Translations under genes and position numbers: made by a program | Source of the DNA: Myxococcaceae bacterium | Lineage (GTDB): Bacteria > Myxococcota_A > Polyangia > Polyangiales > Ga0077539 | DNA length: 64,000 bases | Direction: 5' to 3' | NCBI GenBank assembly: GCA_004297725.1 | Contig: SCUS01000177.1 | Span: 19,252-83,251 of the forward strand | Shown here: piece by piece, positions 8,050 through 15,982 of the stretch | Layout of the letters: the number at the start of each line of letters is the position of its first letter | How positions within the stretch are numbered: position 1 is the stretch's first letter | The notes under the pieces: generated by a model | What the model was told of the DNA's origin: nothing | Database searches by the model: none | Seen by the model: only the letters and a program-made list of their open reading frames with translations

Positions 8050-8176
8050 CCTGCGGAGGCGGTCGCGGGCGCCACCGTGGGCGCGGCGCTGGAGACGTAC
8101 TTCGCGTTTCACCCCCCGGATGCGGCCGTACGCCCTCGACGAGCAGGGGCGGGTGCGGCACCACGTGACGGTCTTG
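8050..8176 (+). pseudogene. MoaD/ThiS-like (small sulfur-carrier) gene fragment, frameshifted and cut by repeat copy C
   Basis: One plus-strand frame reads EAVAGATVGAALETYFAFHP. A +1 frame then reads MRPYALDEQGRVRHHVTVL. Together these resemble residues about 15-55 of MoaD/ThiS-family proteins (typical pattern ATVGEALE then YPGLR then LDEQGRLRHHVTVFVNG). The N-terminus, the C-terminal GG and the rest are missing, and the sequence ends where repeat copy C begins. Non-functional. Confidence 0.5.
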
Positions 8177-8289
8177 TCCCGGCAACTCCTGCCAACGCTC
8201 GCGAGAGCGGGTACTACGGGTAATCGGCGATCTGGTACCTGGAGCGGATCGATGCCGACGACGGTGCCCCGTTGTTCCTCCTATCGGCC
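8176..8289. repeat. Copy C of the dispersed ~110-bp repeat
   Basis: Complete copy from TCCCGGCAACTCCTGCC to CCTCCTATCGGCC. Its right edge coincides with the last base of the neighbouring minus-strand lipoprotein gene (stop TAG at 8289-8291); its left edge truncates the MoaD-like fragment. Confidence 0.75.
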
Positions 8290-9677
8290 TATTGGCTGGG
8301 CGCGTCGCTGAAGAGGCGATCGGCCGACACGGTGAGCACCTCGATGGGCCCGTCGGCGCCCGGGTGCGACGTCGTCACCGCGCGCACCGTCATCGCGCCG
8401 CCCGCCTCATCGACCTCCATCGTGGTGTCGACCGTGAGCCGCGTGTCGCGCTCGTCGGCGTGCTCGATCGCGCTGCTGAGCGTGAGCCGCCAGCCGCCGT
8501 CGGCCATGCGCGCGGGCGCCTCCCACGAGATCTCGGGCAGCCCGATGGCGTGCGACCCGTGCCAGCGAACGTGGCGAATCAGCAGGTCGGCGGCGGCGTC
8601 GCCGTGGCGCGTGCGCACCGCCGGGGAGAGCGCCCGCAGCAGCGCCGCGCGGTCGCCCGAGACGGCGGCGTTGCGCAGGACCACCGCGGTGTCCAGGGCC
8701 CGCTCGGCGGGCGTGCGCGGCGCGATCGGCGACGACAGCGCGGGGCCGTCGCACACCGACACGAGGCGCATCTCGCCGTGGGTGGTGTGGCGCTGGCGCA
8801 TGTCCGTGCCGGGCGCCTGCGTGCGGATGTCGCGGACGTCGTCGTAGCGCGAGAGCAGCACGCGACCCGAGCGCGCCGCCACGAGGAAGGCCCCCGTCAT
8901 GCGCCACGTCGCGTCGGTGATCACCGCAGCGACGGGGCCCATCGCCTGCTGCGCGTGCGAGCTGCCGCCGCCGGTGGAGTCGAGCGCGGCGACGGGCTCA
9001 CCGTCGACGGAGATCCAGCGGGCGAGGCGCACGGTCTGGGTGGCGTCTTCGCCGTGGGGGGTCGGAGCCGAGACGCCCGGCGGCAGCGTCGTGTGGCCGC
9101 GGCGCATCTCGACCGCGAGGCCCGCCCCGTCGTCGTGCACGCGGTAGCGCCACGGGGTCGAGGCGCCCACCCGCGTGCTCTCTGGGAGCGCCGGAAAGAA
9201 GCGCACGAGACCATGAAACGACCCGTATGCGCTCCACGTGGCGGTGGGGCCGTCTTCTTCGCTCCAGACGCGGCCGTCGGTGCGCAGCCAGATGGGCGCG
9301 GCGAAGTCCACGTCGCCGTTGCCGGGGTTGCGGGTCGAGGTGGTTCCGATGGAGAGCTGGCGCCACGGCACACGCAGCACCAGGCGACCCGAGGCGCCGG
9401 GGTCGACGTCGGCCTCGACGCGCCCGGTGCTCTCGATCACCTGCGGCGGAATCGGGCTGAGCGGGCTGAGCACCTCCATGCGCACGGAGGCCGACCACTC
9501 GTACACGAGCGGACAGCGCCGCGGGGCGCCGTAGCGCAGCGCCGCGGCGGCGGGGGCGTCGCGCACGGTGTGGCCCGCGAGGGCGGGGCGCCAGGGCTCC
9601 GCGCCGACGCTCGCGCGACCGCGGCGGCAACCGAGAGCGAAGAGGGCGAGCACGAGAGCGCGAAGGGTGGGTGTCAT
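8289..9677 (-). CDS. Large lipoprotein of unknown function (462 aa)
   Basis: Exported protein with a signal peptide and lipobox FALGC (Cys17). The mature part is rich in beta-type segments (for example VRLARWISVDGEPVAALDST and LTVDTTMEVDEAGGAMTVRA), so a beta-sandwich or propeller-like surface protein is likely. No catalytic motif was recognised. The final codons before the TAG lie exactly at the edge of repeat copy C, so the original C-terminus may have been longer. The start ATG at 9677 fits the signal peptide. Monocistronic. Confidence 0.65.
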   Translation of the reverse strand: MTPTLRALVLALFALGCRRGRASVGAEPWRPALAGHTVRDAPAAAALRYGAPRRCPLVYEWSASVRMEVLSPLSPIPPQVIESTGRVEADVDPGASGRLVLRVPWRQLSIGTTSTRNPGNGDVDFAAPIWLRTDGRVWSEEDGPTATWSAYGSFHGLVRFFPALPESTRVGASTPWRYRVHDDGAGLAVEMRRGHTTLPPGVSAPTPHGEDATQTVRLARWISVDGEPVAALDSTGGGSSHAQQAMGPVAAVITDATWRMTGAFLVAARSGRVLLSRYDDVRDIRTQAPGTDMRQRHTTHGEMRLVSVCDGPALSSPIAPRTPAERALDTAVVLRNAAVSGDRAALLRALSPAVRTRHGDAAADLLIRHVRWHGSHAIGLPEISWEAPARMADGGWRLTLSSAIEHADERDTRLTVDTTMEVDEAGGAMTVRAVTTSHPGADGPIEVLTVSADRLFSDAPSQ

Positions 9678-9716
9678 CGGCAGCAGCTCAGGGCGCGGAG
9701 AGTACCAAGGTGCGCC

Positions 9717-9801
9717 TCAATCCGGCCGGCTATTGAACACGTTGCCGCTGCGGTCGTTCGCGGCGTTGATGAGCGCGCGCAGGAAGTCGGTGCGCCGCGT
9801 C
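9717..9801 (-). pseudogene. 3' fragment of an unknown gene, cut by repeat copy D
   Basis: The minus strand reads WTRRTDFLRALINAANDRSG then NVFNSRPD and a TGA at 9717-9719. It has the feel of a real amphipathic C-terminus but starts abruptly at the edge of repeat copy D and has no start codon. Family unknown. Confidence 0.45.
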
Positions 9802-9912
9802 CAGGGAGCTCATGGCGGCGCTCGCGGGAGCGTGTACTGCCGATCATGGGCGATCGCGTAACTGGAGCGGATCCAGGCCGACGACGGTGCCCCGTGGGTC
9901 CTCCTATCGGCC
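9796..9912. repeat. Copy D of the dispersed ~110-bp repeat
   Basis: A more diverged copy (CATGGCGGCGCTCGCGGGAG in the left half) with a well-kept right half (ATCCAGGCCGACGACGG then CCTCCTATCGG). It lies about 30 bp downstream of the DUF1993 gene and directly next to an orphan C-terminal fragment. Confidence 0.7.
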
Positions 9913-9940
9913 CCCGTGTGCGAAGCAACGACTCCCCCGC

Positions 9941-10441
9941 TCACGCCCCCATGAAGTCGCCCTTGTTCAACGGAACCCCTTCGCGGCGGAGGATCCCGTA
10001 CGCGGTGGTCACGTGGAAGAAGAAGCCCGGGACGGCGAACTCCGTGATGAACCGATCGCCGCGGTACGTCCGCACGCCGCCGCGGAGGGGGATCTCGATG
10101 GTGCGCGCGAGCCCCGCTTCGAGCGCATCGGGGTCGACCGCTTCGAGCGAGGCGATCGCCGCGTCGAGGCGATCGTGGATGGCGGCGAAGGTCCTGGCGT
10201 CGTCGGGCAGCGGCGCGGGGGCGGCGCCGAGCAGGCGCGCGACCGCGAGCTTCGCCCCTTCGGCGGCCCAGTGCGCCTGCACCGCGAGGGAGAACATGTC
10301 CGCGGCGAGGTGGGCGTCGAGAAGCGCGGACGGGTCGATCCCGCGCTCCTCCGCGAACACCTCGCCCTTCCGGAGTACCGTCTTGAGATTGTTCAGTCCC
10401 CGAACGAACACGGCGGCGGAGACGTCGATGGCCTTGAGCAT
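9941..10441 (-). CDS. DUF1993 family protein (166 aa)
   Basis: Full-length DUF1993 protein, a four-helix-bundle family related to the DinB-like fold; no reaction is established. Family marks are VFVRGLNNLKTVLRKGEVFA at the N-terminus, DAHLAADMFSLAVQAHWAAE, and the C-terminal GFFFHVTTAYGILRREGVPLNKGDFMG split across the usual positions. Length is normal. It is divergent from the AraC-type gene starting 33 bp away, so they may share a control region and the regulator may act on it. Repeat copy D follows its stop. Confidence 0.85.
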   Translation of the reverse strand: MLKAIDVSAAVFVRGLNNLKTVLRKGEVFAEERGIDPSALLDAHLAADMFSLAVQAHWAAEGAKLAVARLLGAAPAPLPDDARTFAAIHDRLDAAIASLEAVDPDALEAGLARTIEIPLRGGVRTYRGDRFITEFAVPGFFFHVTTAYGILRREGVPLNKGDFMGA

Positions 10442-10474
10442 GCGCGACGTCTACGTCCGTTACGAAGGTGCGTA

Positions 10475-11293
10475 TTGAACATTCCCGACAGAGCCCCGCG
10501 CCCCCCGCGCGGCGTCGTGCGCGCGCCCCGGGCCGATGGCCTGCTCGACGCCCGCCGCCTGCTGCCCGGCCCCGCGCTCGCGCCCTACGTGCATCACCTC
10601 TGGTCGGTGCGCTGGTCACTCGACGCCCCGTTCGTGAGCGAGTCGCTGCCGCACCCGGCCGCGCAGATCACGGCCGAGAGCGCCGCGGGTGGCCCGCGCG
10701 CGGAGGTCGCGGGCGTGCGCCGCGGTCGCGTCACGGGTCGCCTGGAGGGCGAAGGCTGGAAGCTCGGGATCACCTTCCGCCCGGCGATGTTCCAGCCGCT
10801 GCTGGGCGCGCCGATGGCGGGCGTCACCGGCCGGGTCGTGCCGCTCGGCGAGCTGCTCGCCTCGACGACGAAGACCGCCGCGTGGCTGCGCGCGGTCGAC
10901 GCGACGCGCGACGCCTACGAGCGCTTCGCCCTCACCGAGGCCTTCCTCGCGCCGCTGCTCCCGCCACCCCCGCCCGCGGTCGTCCGCCTGCGCGACCTCG
11001 TCGAGCGCATGGCCGGCGATCGATCGATCCTGCGCGTCGCGGACGTGTGCGACGCGAGCGGGCTCGACGAGCGCGCGCTGCAACGCGCGTTTCGCGCGTG
11101 CGTCGGCGTGAGCCCCAAGTGGGTGATCCAGCGCTATCGCTTGCACGAGGCGGCGGCGCAGCTCCGGAGCTCGGCCCCGCCAGAGCTCGCCGCGCTCGCG
11201 GCCTCCCTCGGCTACGCCGACCAGGCGCACTTCTCACGGGACTTCAAGCGCATGGTGGGAGAGACCCCGGGCGCCTTCGCGGGTCGGCGGTGA
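10475..11293 (+). CDS. AraC-family transcriptional regulator (272 aa)
   Basis: Cytoplasmic DNA-binding regulator. The N-terminal domain (GPALAPYVHHLWSVRWSLDA near residue 30) matches the DUF6597-type sensor that precedes AraC helix-turn-helix domains. The C-terminal ~90 residues hold the two HTH motifs (VADVCDASGLDERALQRAFR and AALAASLGYADQAHFSRDFK). The TTG at 10475 is chosen because GAAGG lies six bases upstream; a GTG at 10517 is the alternative. Divergent from the DUF1993 gene. The inducer is unknown. Confidence 0.85.
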   Translation: MNIPDRAPRPPRGVVRAPRADGLLDARRLLPGPALAPYVHHLWSVRWSLDAPFVSESLPHPAAQITAESAAGGPRAEVAGVRRGRVTGRLEGEGWKLGITFRPAMFQPLLGAPMAGVTGRVVPLGELLASTTKTAAWLRAVDATRDAYERFALTEAFLAPLLPPPPPAVVRLRDLVERMAGDRSILRVADVCDASGLDERALQRAFRACVGVSPKWVIQRYRLHEAAAQLRSSAPPELAALAASLGYADQAHFSRDFKRMVGETPGAFAGRR

Positions 11294-11307
11294 GGCCGCG
11301 CGCCTCA
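11291..11307. terminator. Short hairpin between convergent gene ends
   Basis: TGAGGC-CGCGC-GCCTCA overlaps the AraC stop codon. The MYXO-CTERM remnant ends at 11313 on the other strand. No T-run, so if a terminator it is a weak bidirectional one. Confidence 0.4.
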
Positions 11308-11312
11308 GGCCA

Positions 11313-11830
11313 TCAACGAGGGTGGAGCGGCTGACCGTCGCGGCGCGAACGCGCGCGGCGGCGAGTGAGCATCAGCGCCAGCAGCACACCGGCCAACGCC
11401 CCGTGCCTCGGGCTGGTGGTCCCGACTCGGCACCCACAGCCATTGGCCGTGGAGGTCGGCAGGTCGCTCGGATCACCATCGGCCGCCGCCACGTCGGCGA
11501 CGACCGCGCCGACGTCATCGCTCGCTCCGACGTCATCGCTCGCTCCGACGTCAGTGCGTGCCACGTCGTTCAGGACGGACGCGTCGGTTCGACCGGCGTC
11601 GCGGACGGGAAACGGGTCGTCCCGTGAGTTCGATCGGGTGATCCGGGTTCTCCGCTGGCCGCACGGGATCACCACGCGACCGTCGTCGGTAACCACGGCG
11701 CTGACCCAAGCGCAGTCAGAATCGAGGGCCTCCCCGAATCTGCGTGCAGGTCGAGTCGGACGGGCACTCGGGGTCCTGGCCGAACCTCTCGCGTCCACAG
11801 GTTGTACACCGTGATGCGCATGACGGCGCG
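11313..11830 (-). pseudogene. 3' remnant of a MYXO-CTERM surface protein, frameshifted
   Basis: The minus strand ends with an Asp/Val-rich spacer (repeated GASDDV units), then NGCGCRVGTT, a hydrophobic helix GALAGVLLALML and TRRRARSRR: the layout of a MYXO-CTERM sorting tail. Upstream, a frame change near 11720 separates it from CTTCGRERFGQDPECPSDST. The 5' part is missing, replaced near 11.93 kb by a copied piece of the MerR-TPR gene. A signal-like peptide further upstream (SWVALLATALMFEPLEAIAG, about 12.23-12.33 kb, minus) could be its original N-terminus. Dead gene. Confidence 0.55.
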
Positions 11831-11931
11831 CTCGTCGACGCGGATGCGCCGACGGGCTCCCTCCGCGCCCAGGCGTCTGGCGCTGCACCGGCAGCCAGTG
11901 GGTGCCGCTCGAGCGACCGGGACGCCGCGAT

Positions 11932-12142
11932 GGTCGCCCGCCACCAGCCGGAGAGTACCCGGGTTGGTAAGCGCCGTGGCCAGCCGTGGATCGAGGTCGA
12001 TGGCCTTGCGGTAGGCCTGCTCCGCGCGGTCGCGGGTGGTCTCCTCCTCGTCCAGGCGCAGGCCCTCCAGGTAGTGGGCGGAGGGTCCCGTTGGCGCATC
12101 GAGGGCTGCGGCCGCAGCGTGCGCACCACGTCCTCCCGCAGC
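11932..12142 (-). pseudogene. Duplicated 211-bp fragment of the MerR-TPR gene
   Basis: This segment is nearly identical to 19357-19569 in the same orientation, covering the first TPR unit and the sequence just before it. By eye it has a few substitutions and a short divergent patch near 12085-12100. It has neither start nor stop of its own. It appears to have been copied into the MYXO-CTERM gene, whose 3' remnant lies next to it. Confidence 0.75.
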
Positions 12143-12386
12143 GCGTTGAGGTGTGACAACTGGATCGTCGCGCCAGCGGACGGAGGAGGCCGCTCACCCG
12201 CCGCGACGAGCTCGGGTCCGGCGTGAGCGGCGAGCGGGCATCGGGTCCCCGGCGATCGCCTCGAGCGGCTCGAACATCAGCGCCGTCGCGAGCAGCGCGA
12301 CCCACGAACGGGAACCGCCCCGAGCGCCCGTCGATGGGCGCTGCGACGGCGAGGGTGTCCGGCGCGCGGAACGCGCGGTCGGGAGC
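12143..12386. other. No intact gene; possible 5' remnant on the minus strand
   Basis: The only suggestive reading is the minus-strand signal-like peptide SWVALLATALMFEPLEAIAG, followed by a short polar stretch and a stop. It may be the severed N-terminus of the MYXO-CTERM gene. No promoter or RNA gene seen. Confidence 0.35.
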
Positions 12387-13238
12387 GTGACCGCGGACGA
12401 CGTGGTGCGCGCGTGCTCGTTCCTTCACCTGTGCCAGTACACGACCTTCCCGGAGCACCTCGCGGGCAACGCGCCCGCGTGCGTGCAGAAGATCGCGCAG
12501 GCGCGTATCGGGATGGCGACCCCGTCCGCGGAGGCGCGGCAGGTGTACGCGCGGCTGCTCTCCTGCGGCGCATCGTCGACCACCTGCGACGCGTTCCGGC
12601 GGTGCATGAACCTCGGGACCATCCGCACCTGCGCGGGCCCGATGGACCGTCGCTGCGAGGGCAACACCGCGATCCGCTGCCGCCACTCGACGGACGCGTA
12701 CCCCACGACCATCGCCTGCGATCAGCTCGGCCTCGCGTGTCAGGGCGGTCAGTGCGTGGGATCGATGACCGCCCCCACATGCGACCTCCCGGCGGCGCCG
12801 CGCTGCGACGGGAGCGCGCTGGTCAGCTGCCTCGGAGGACGCGAGGCCCGCGAGGACTGCGCGGCCTTCGGCGGGACCTGCCTCGCGGGATCCCCCGCTC
12901 AGTGCGTCCCCGCGGGCACGATGCCCTGCGCCACTCCGGGAGCGATGTGCAGCGGGAACGTTCTCACCGGGTGCCGCCCGGACCCCGACACGGGGATGGC
13001 GTACACGGTCCGCTACGACTGCGCCGCGGGGATGCGCACCTGCGGGATGGCCGCGCCTGCGGGCTTCACGTGCCTGCCCGCGACGGAGTGCAGCGATCCC
13101 CCGCAGCAGTGGGGCGGCGCGTGTGACGGCAACGCCGTGAGCACGTGCATCGAGGGGCGCCGCGTGCGGTTGCCCTGTAGCGCCGTGGGGCGCGCGAGCT
13201 GCAGGGCCTCCGGGAGCATCGCGACCTGCGCGGAGTGA
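12387..13238 (+). CDS. Cys-rich protein of unknown function (283 aa), apparently without its signal peptide
   Basis: About 24 cysteines spaced through repeated blocks (CDGSALVSCLGGREAREDCA, CDGNAVSTCIEGRRVRLPCS and others), a pattern of small disulfide-stabilised modules common in secreted myxobacterial proteins. The GTG at 12387 begins VTADDVVRACSFLHLC, where relatives would carry a lipoprotein signal just before this segment. No signal peptide is found in any upstream frame, so the 5' end was probably lost in the rearrangement next door. It may be a pseudogene or be stranded in the cytoplasm. The stop at 13238 is normal. Confidence 0.55.
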   Translation: MTADDVVRACSFLHLCQYTTFPEHLAGNAPACVQKIAQARIGMATPSAEARQVYARLLSCGASSTTCDAFRRCMNLGTIRTCAGPMDRRCEGNTAIRCRHSTDAYPTTIACDQLGLACQGGQCVGSMTAPTCDLPAAPRCDGSALVSCLGGREAREDCAAFGGTCLAGSPAQCVPAGTMPCATPGAMCSGNVLTGCRPDPDTGMAYTVRYDCAAGMRTCGMAAPAGFTCLPATECSDPPQQWGGACDGNAVSTCIEGRRVRLPCSAVGRASCRASGSIATCAE

Positions 13239-13254
13239 GCCGCGCGCCCGGCGC

Positions 13255-13284
13255 TTGACAGCCCCGGCCAGGGACACCTTCCAT
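13255..13284 (+). promoter_or_regulatory. Possible promoter of the carotenoid oxygenase operon
   Basis: A perfect TTGACA at 13255-13260 lies 32 bp before the ATG at 13293. The -10 element at 17-18 bp spacing is poor (TTCCAT). If real, the leader is very short. Low confidence. Confidence 0.3.
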
Positions 13285-13292
13285 GACCGACC

Positions 13293-14732
13293 ATGGAACC
13301 CACCACCGAGCCCGTCGTCGCCCCGCCGCGCAGCCCGTACCTCGATGGGCCCTACAGCCCCGTCGAGCGCGAGATCACGGCGGTCGACCTGCCGGTGATC
13401 GGCGCGCTGCCGCGAGACCTCGCGGGGATGTACGTGCGCAACGGCAGCAACCCGAAGTACGCCCCGAAGGGTCGCTACCACTGGTTCGACGGCGACGGCA
13501 TGGTGCACGGCGTCCACTTCGAGGAGGGCCGGGCGGTGTACCGCAACCGCTACGTCCAGACGGCCGCGCTCCAGGAGGAGACCGCCGCGGGCCACGCCCT
13601 CTGGACCGGCATCATGGAGCCGCCGGACTTCCGCCGCCGGGGTGGTCCCTTCAAGGACACCGCCAACACCGACCTGGTCTTCCACGCTGGCCGGCTGATG
13701 GCCCTGTGGTGGCTGGGCGGCGCGTGCCACCAGCTCTCCCTCCCGGCCCTGGAGACCCTCGGGGTCGTGGACTTCGGCAGCCCGTTGAAGAAGGGCCTCT
13801 CGGCGCATCCCAAGGTCGACCCGGTGACGGGCGAGCTGATGTTCTTCGACTACGCCCTCACGCCGCCGTACCTCACCTACGGGGTCATCTCGGCGGAGGG
13901 GAAGCTGGTGCGGCAGGTCCCCATCGAGCTGCCGGGCGCGCGGCTTCAGCACGACATCGCCATCACGGCGAAGCACACCATCCTCATGGACCTCCCCCTC
14001 ATGTGGGACCCGGCGCTGCTCGCGCGAGGAAAGACCCGCGTGCGCTTCTACCCCGATGTCCCGTCGCGCTTCGGCATCATTCCCCGTCATGGCACTTCCA
14101 GCGAAGTGCGCTGGTTCGAGGCGAGCGCTTGTTACATGTATCACACCATCAACGCCTGGGAGGAGGGCGACGAGGTGGTGCTCCTCGGGTGCCGCATCGA
14201 GAACCCGTTGCCCGACACCGTCGACGCGGCGCGGGCGATCCCGCGGCTCGACGCGCTCGCCCTGGAGCCGTACCTCCACGAGTGGCGCTTCCACCTGGTC
14301 ACCGGCGCGGTGCGCGAGCGCAAGCTCGACGACGTGATGACGGAGTTCCCCAGGATGAACAACGAGCTGCTCGGGAGCCCCTCGCGCTACAGCTACAACC
14401 CCCGCATCGCCCCGGAGTCCACGCTGCTCTACGACGGGGTGATCAAGTACGACACCGTCGCTGGCACCTCGGTCGCTCACGGGTACGGCAAGGGCCGCTT
14501 CGGCGGCGAGGTGGTGTTCGCGCCCCGCGTCGGGTCCACTGCGGAGGACGACGGGTACCTCGTGACCTTCGTGCACGACCGCACGAGCGGGCGCGGCGAG
14601 GTGGTGGTGCTCGACGCCCGCGACGTGGGCGGTGAGCCCGTGGCGAGGGTGCTGCTGCCCCAGCAGGTCCCGATCGGGTACCACTCGTGGTGGGTGCCCG
14701 CGTCGCAGATGGCGGCGGCGGCGGCGCCGTGA
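13293..14732 (+). CDS. Carotenoid oxygenase (RPE65/CCD family, 479 aa)
   Basis: Non-heme iron dioxygenase that cleaves a conjugated double bond, giving aldehydes or ketones; substrates of the family are carotenoids, apocarotenoids or stilbenoids. Four His ligands of the seven-bladed propeller are visible: His172 (SAHPKVDP), His220 (LQHDIAIT), His284 (YMYHTINAW) and His464 (GYHSWW). The N-terminus carries the family mark MYVRNGSNPKY and FDGDGMVHGV. Length is normal and no signal peptide is present. The stop overlaps the GTG start of the thiolase-like gene (GTGA), so cleavage products may feed the two thiolases. The substrate cannot be inferred. Confidence 0.92.
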   Translation: MEPTTEPVVAPPRSPYLDGPYSPVEREITAVDLPVIGALPRDLAGMYVRNGSNPKYAPKGRYHWFDGDGMVHGVHFEEGRAVYRNRYVQTAALQEETAAGHALWTGIMEPPDFRRRGGPFKDTANTDLVFHAGRLMALWWLGGACHQLSLPALETLGVVDFGSPLKKGLSAHPKVDPVTGELMFFDYALTPPYLTYGVISAEGKLVRQVPIELPGARLQHDIAITAKHTILMDLPLMWDPALLARGKTRVRFYPDVPSRFGIIPRHGTSSEVRWFEASACYMYHTINAWEEGDEVVLLGCRIENPLPDTVDAARAIPRLDALALEPYLHEWRFHLVTGAVRERKLDDVMTEFPRMNNELLGSPSRYSYNPRIAPESTLLYDGVIKYDTVAGTSVAHGYGKGRFGGEVVFAPRVGSTAEDDGYLVTFVHDRTSGRGEVVVLDARDVGGEPVARVLLPQQVPIGYHSWWVPASQMAAAAAP

Positions 14733-15982
14733 GGTCGCCCACACGCTCGACGGCGCCGGTCTTCGTCCTCGGCGGGGCGCAGACCGACTTCGCCCGCCAC
14801 GTCACCCGCGAGGGCCGCACGCTCGCCGACCTCATCCGCGAGACCGCCCAGTCGGCCCTCGGCGACGCGAAGGTCGACGCCGCGGAGGTGGAGGTCGGGC
14901 ACGTGGGCAACTTCGTCGCCGAGCTCTTCTGCGGCCAGGGGCACCTCGGGGGCCTGCTGGTCGAGGCCGATCCGGCCTTCGAGGGGATGCCCACCTCGAC
15001 GCACGAGGCGGCCTGCGCGGCGGGCGGCGCGGCGATCATGGCGGCCATGGCCGACATCGAGTCGGGCCGCTACGACTGCGCCCTGGTGCTGGGCGTGGAG
15101 GTGATGCGCAACCTCAAGGGCGACGCGGCGGCGAAGCACCTCGGCGCGGCGGCCTACGTCCCCCGGGAGACCGAAGGGGTGCAGTACCCGTGGCCGCAGC
15201 TCTTCAGCGAGCTCGGCGACGAGTACGAGCGGCGGTATGGCCTCGCGCACCGGCACCTCGCGGCGCTCGCGCAGAGCAGCTTCGCCAACGCGCGGCGCAA
15301 CCCCAACGCGCAGACCCGAGCCTGGGTGCTGGAGCCGAAGCACTTCACCGAGGACGACGCCGCCAACCCCGTGGTGGCCGGGCGCATCCGCAAGCAGGAC
15401 TGCAGCCAGATCACCGACGGCGGGGCGGCGGTGCTGCTGGCCTCCGCGCGCTTCGCCGAGCAGTGGGCGAGGCGGGAGGGGCGCCCGGTGGGTGAGGTCC
15501 CGGTGGTGAGGGGGTGGGGTCACCGCACCGGGCGGATGTCCTTCAGGGACAAGATCGCGTCGAGCCGCGACGCGGTCTACGTGCTGCCCCACGTGCGCGG
15601 CGCCATCACGGACGCCTACGCGCGGGCGGGGGTGGACGGCCCGGCCGCGCTCGACGCCATCGAGACGCACGACTGCTTCACGACGACGCACTACATGGCC
15701 ATCGACCACTTCGGGATGACCGCGCCCGGGGAGAGCTGGAGGGCCATCGAGGAGGGCGTCGTCGCACGGGGCGGCCGGTGTCCGATGAACGCGGGCGGCG
15801 GCCTGACGGGCGGCGGCCACCCCATCGGGGCGACAGGCGTTCGCATGGTGCTCGACGCGGCGAAGCAGGTGCGCGGCGCGGCGGGCGACTACCAGGTGGA
15901 GGGCGCGCGCACGGTGGCGACGCTCAACCTCGGCGGCAGCGGGACCACCGCGGTGTGCACGATCGTCGGCCGCGCCGGGTGA
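14729..15982 (+). CDS. Thiolase-family acyl-CoA acyltransferase, SCP-x-like (417 aa)
   Basis: Cytoplasmic thiolase superfamily enzyme, probably cleaving 3-ketoacyl-CoA or acting as an acetyl-CoA acetyltransferase. The nucleophile is Cys96 in STHEAACAAGG. The C-terminal catalytic loops are NAGGGLTGGGHPIGATG and LNLGGSGTT. The last loop lacks the usual Cys (CxG) of degradative FadA enzymes, as in SCP2/SCP-x-type thiolases. It starts at a GTG overlapping the upstream stop and ends with TGATG overlapping the next start, so all three genes are translationally coupled. Substrate unknown; sterol, aromatic or apocarotenoid side chains are possible. Confidence 0.85.
   Translation: MRSPTRSTAPVFVLGGAQTDFARHVTREGRTLADLIRETAQSALGDAKVDAAEVEVGHVGNFVAELFCGQGHLGGLLVEADPAFEGMPTSTHEAACAAGGAAIMAAMADIESGRYDCALVLGVEVMRNLKGDAAAKHLGAAAYVPRETEGVQYPWPQLFSELGDEYERRYGLAHRHLAALAQSSFANARRNPNAQTRAWVLEPKHFTEDDAANPVVAGRIRKQDCSQITDGGAAVLLASARFAEQWARREGRPVGEVPVVRGWGHRTGRMSFRDKIASSRDAVYVLPHVRGAITDAYARAGVDGPAALDAIETHDCFTTTHYMAIDHFGMTAPGESWRAIEEGVVARGGRCPMNAGGGLTGGGHPIGATGVRMVLDAAKQVRGAAGDYQVEGARTVATLNLGGSGTTAVCTIVGRAG

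Noticed and set aside
5471..9912. Integron attC array
   Set aside because: The repeats have the right size and stems, but I found no GTTRRRY/RYYYAAC ends, no integrase, and the genes between them are on both strands and partly broken.
4394..9912. CRISPR array
   Set aside because: Repeats are about 110 bp and kilobases apart, with no regular spacers and no cas genes.
11516..11565. Short tandem repeat (GACGTCATCGCTCGCTCC units)
   Set aside because: This encodes the Asp/Val-rich spacer of the MYXO-CTERM tail; it is simple coding repetition.
11313..14744. Minus-strand open frame of 1143 codons opposite the Cys-rich and carotenoid oxygenase genes
   Set aside because: Low-complexity Arg/Gly/Val-rich translation, a mirror of the real plus-strand genes in GC-rich DNA. 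Only its last ~150 codons (MYXO-CTERM remnant) look protein-like.
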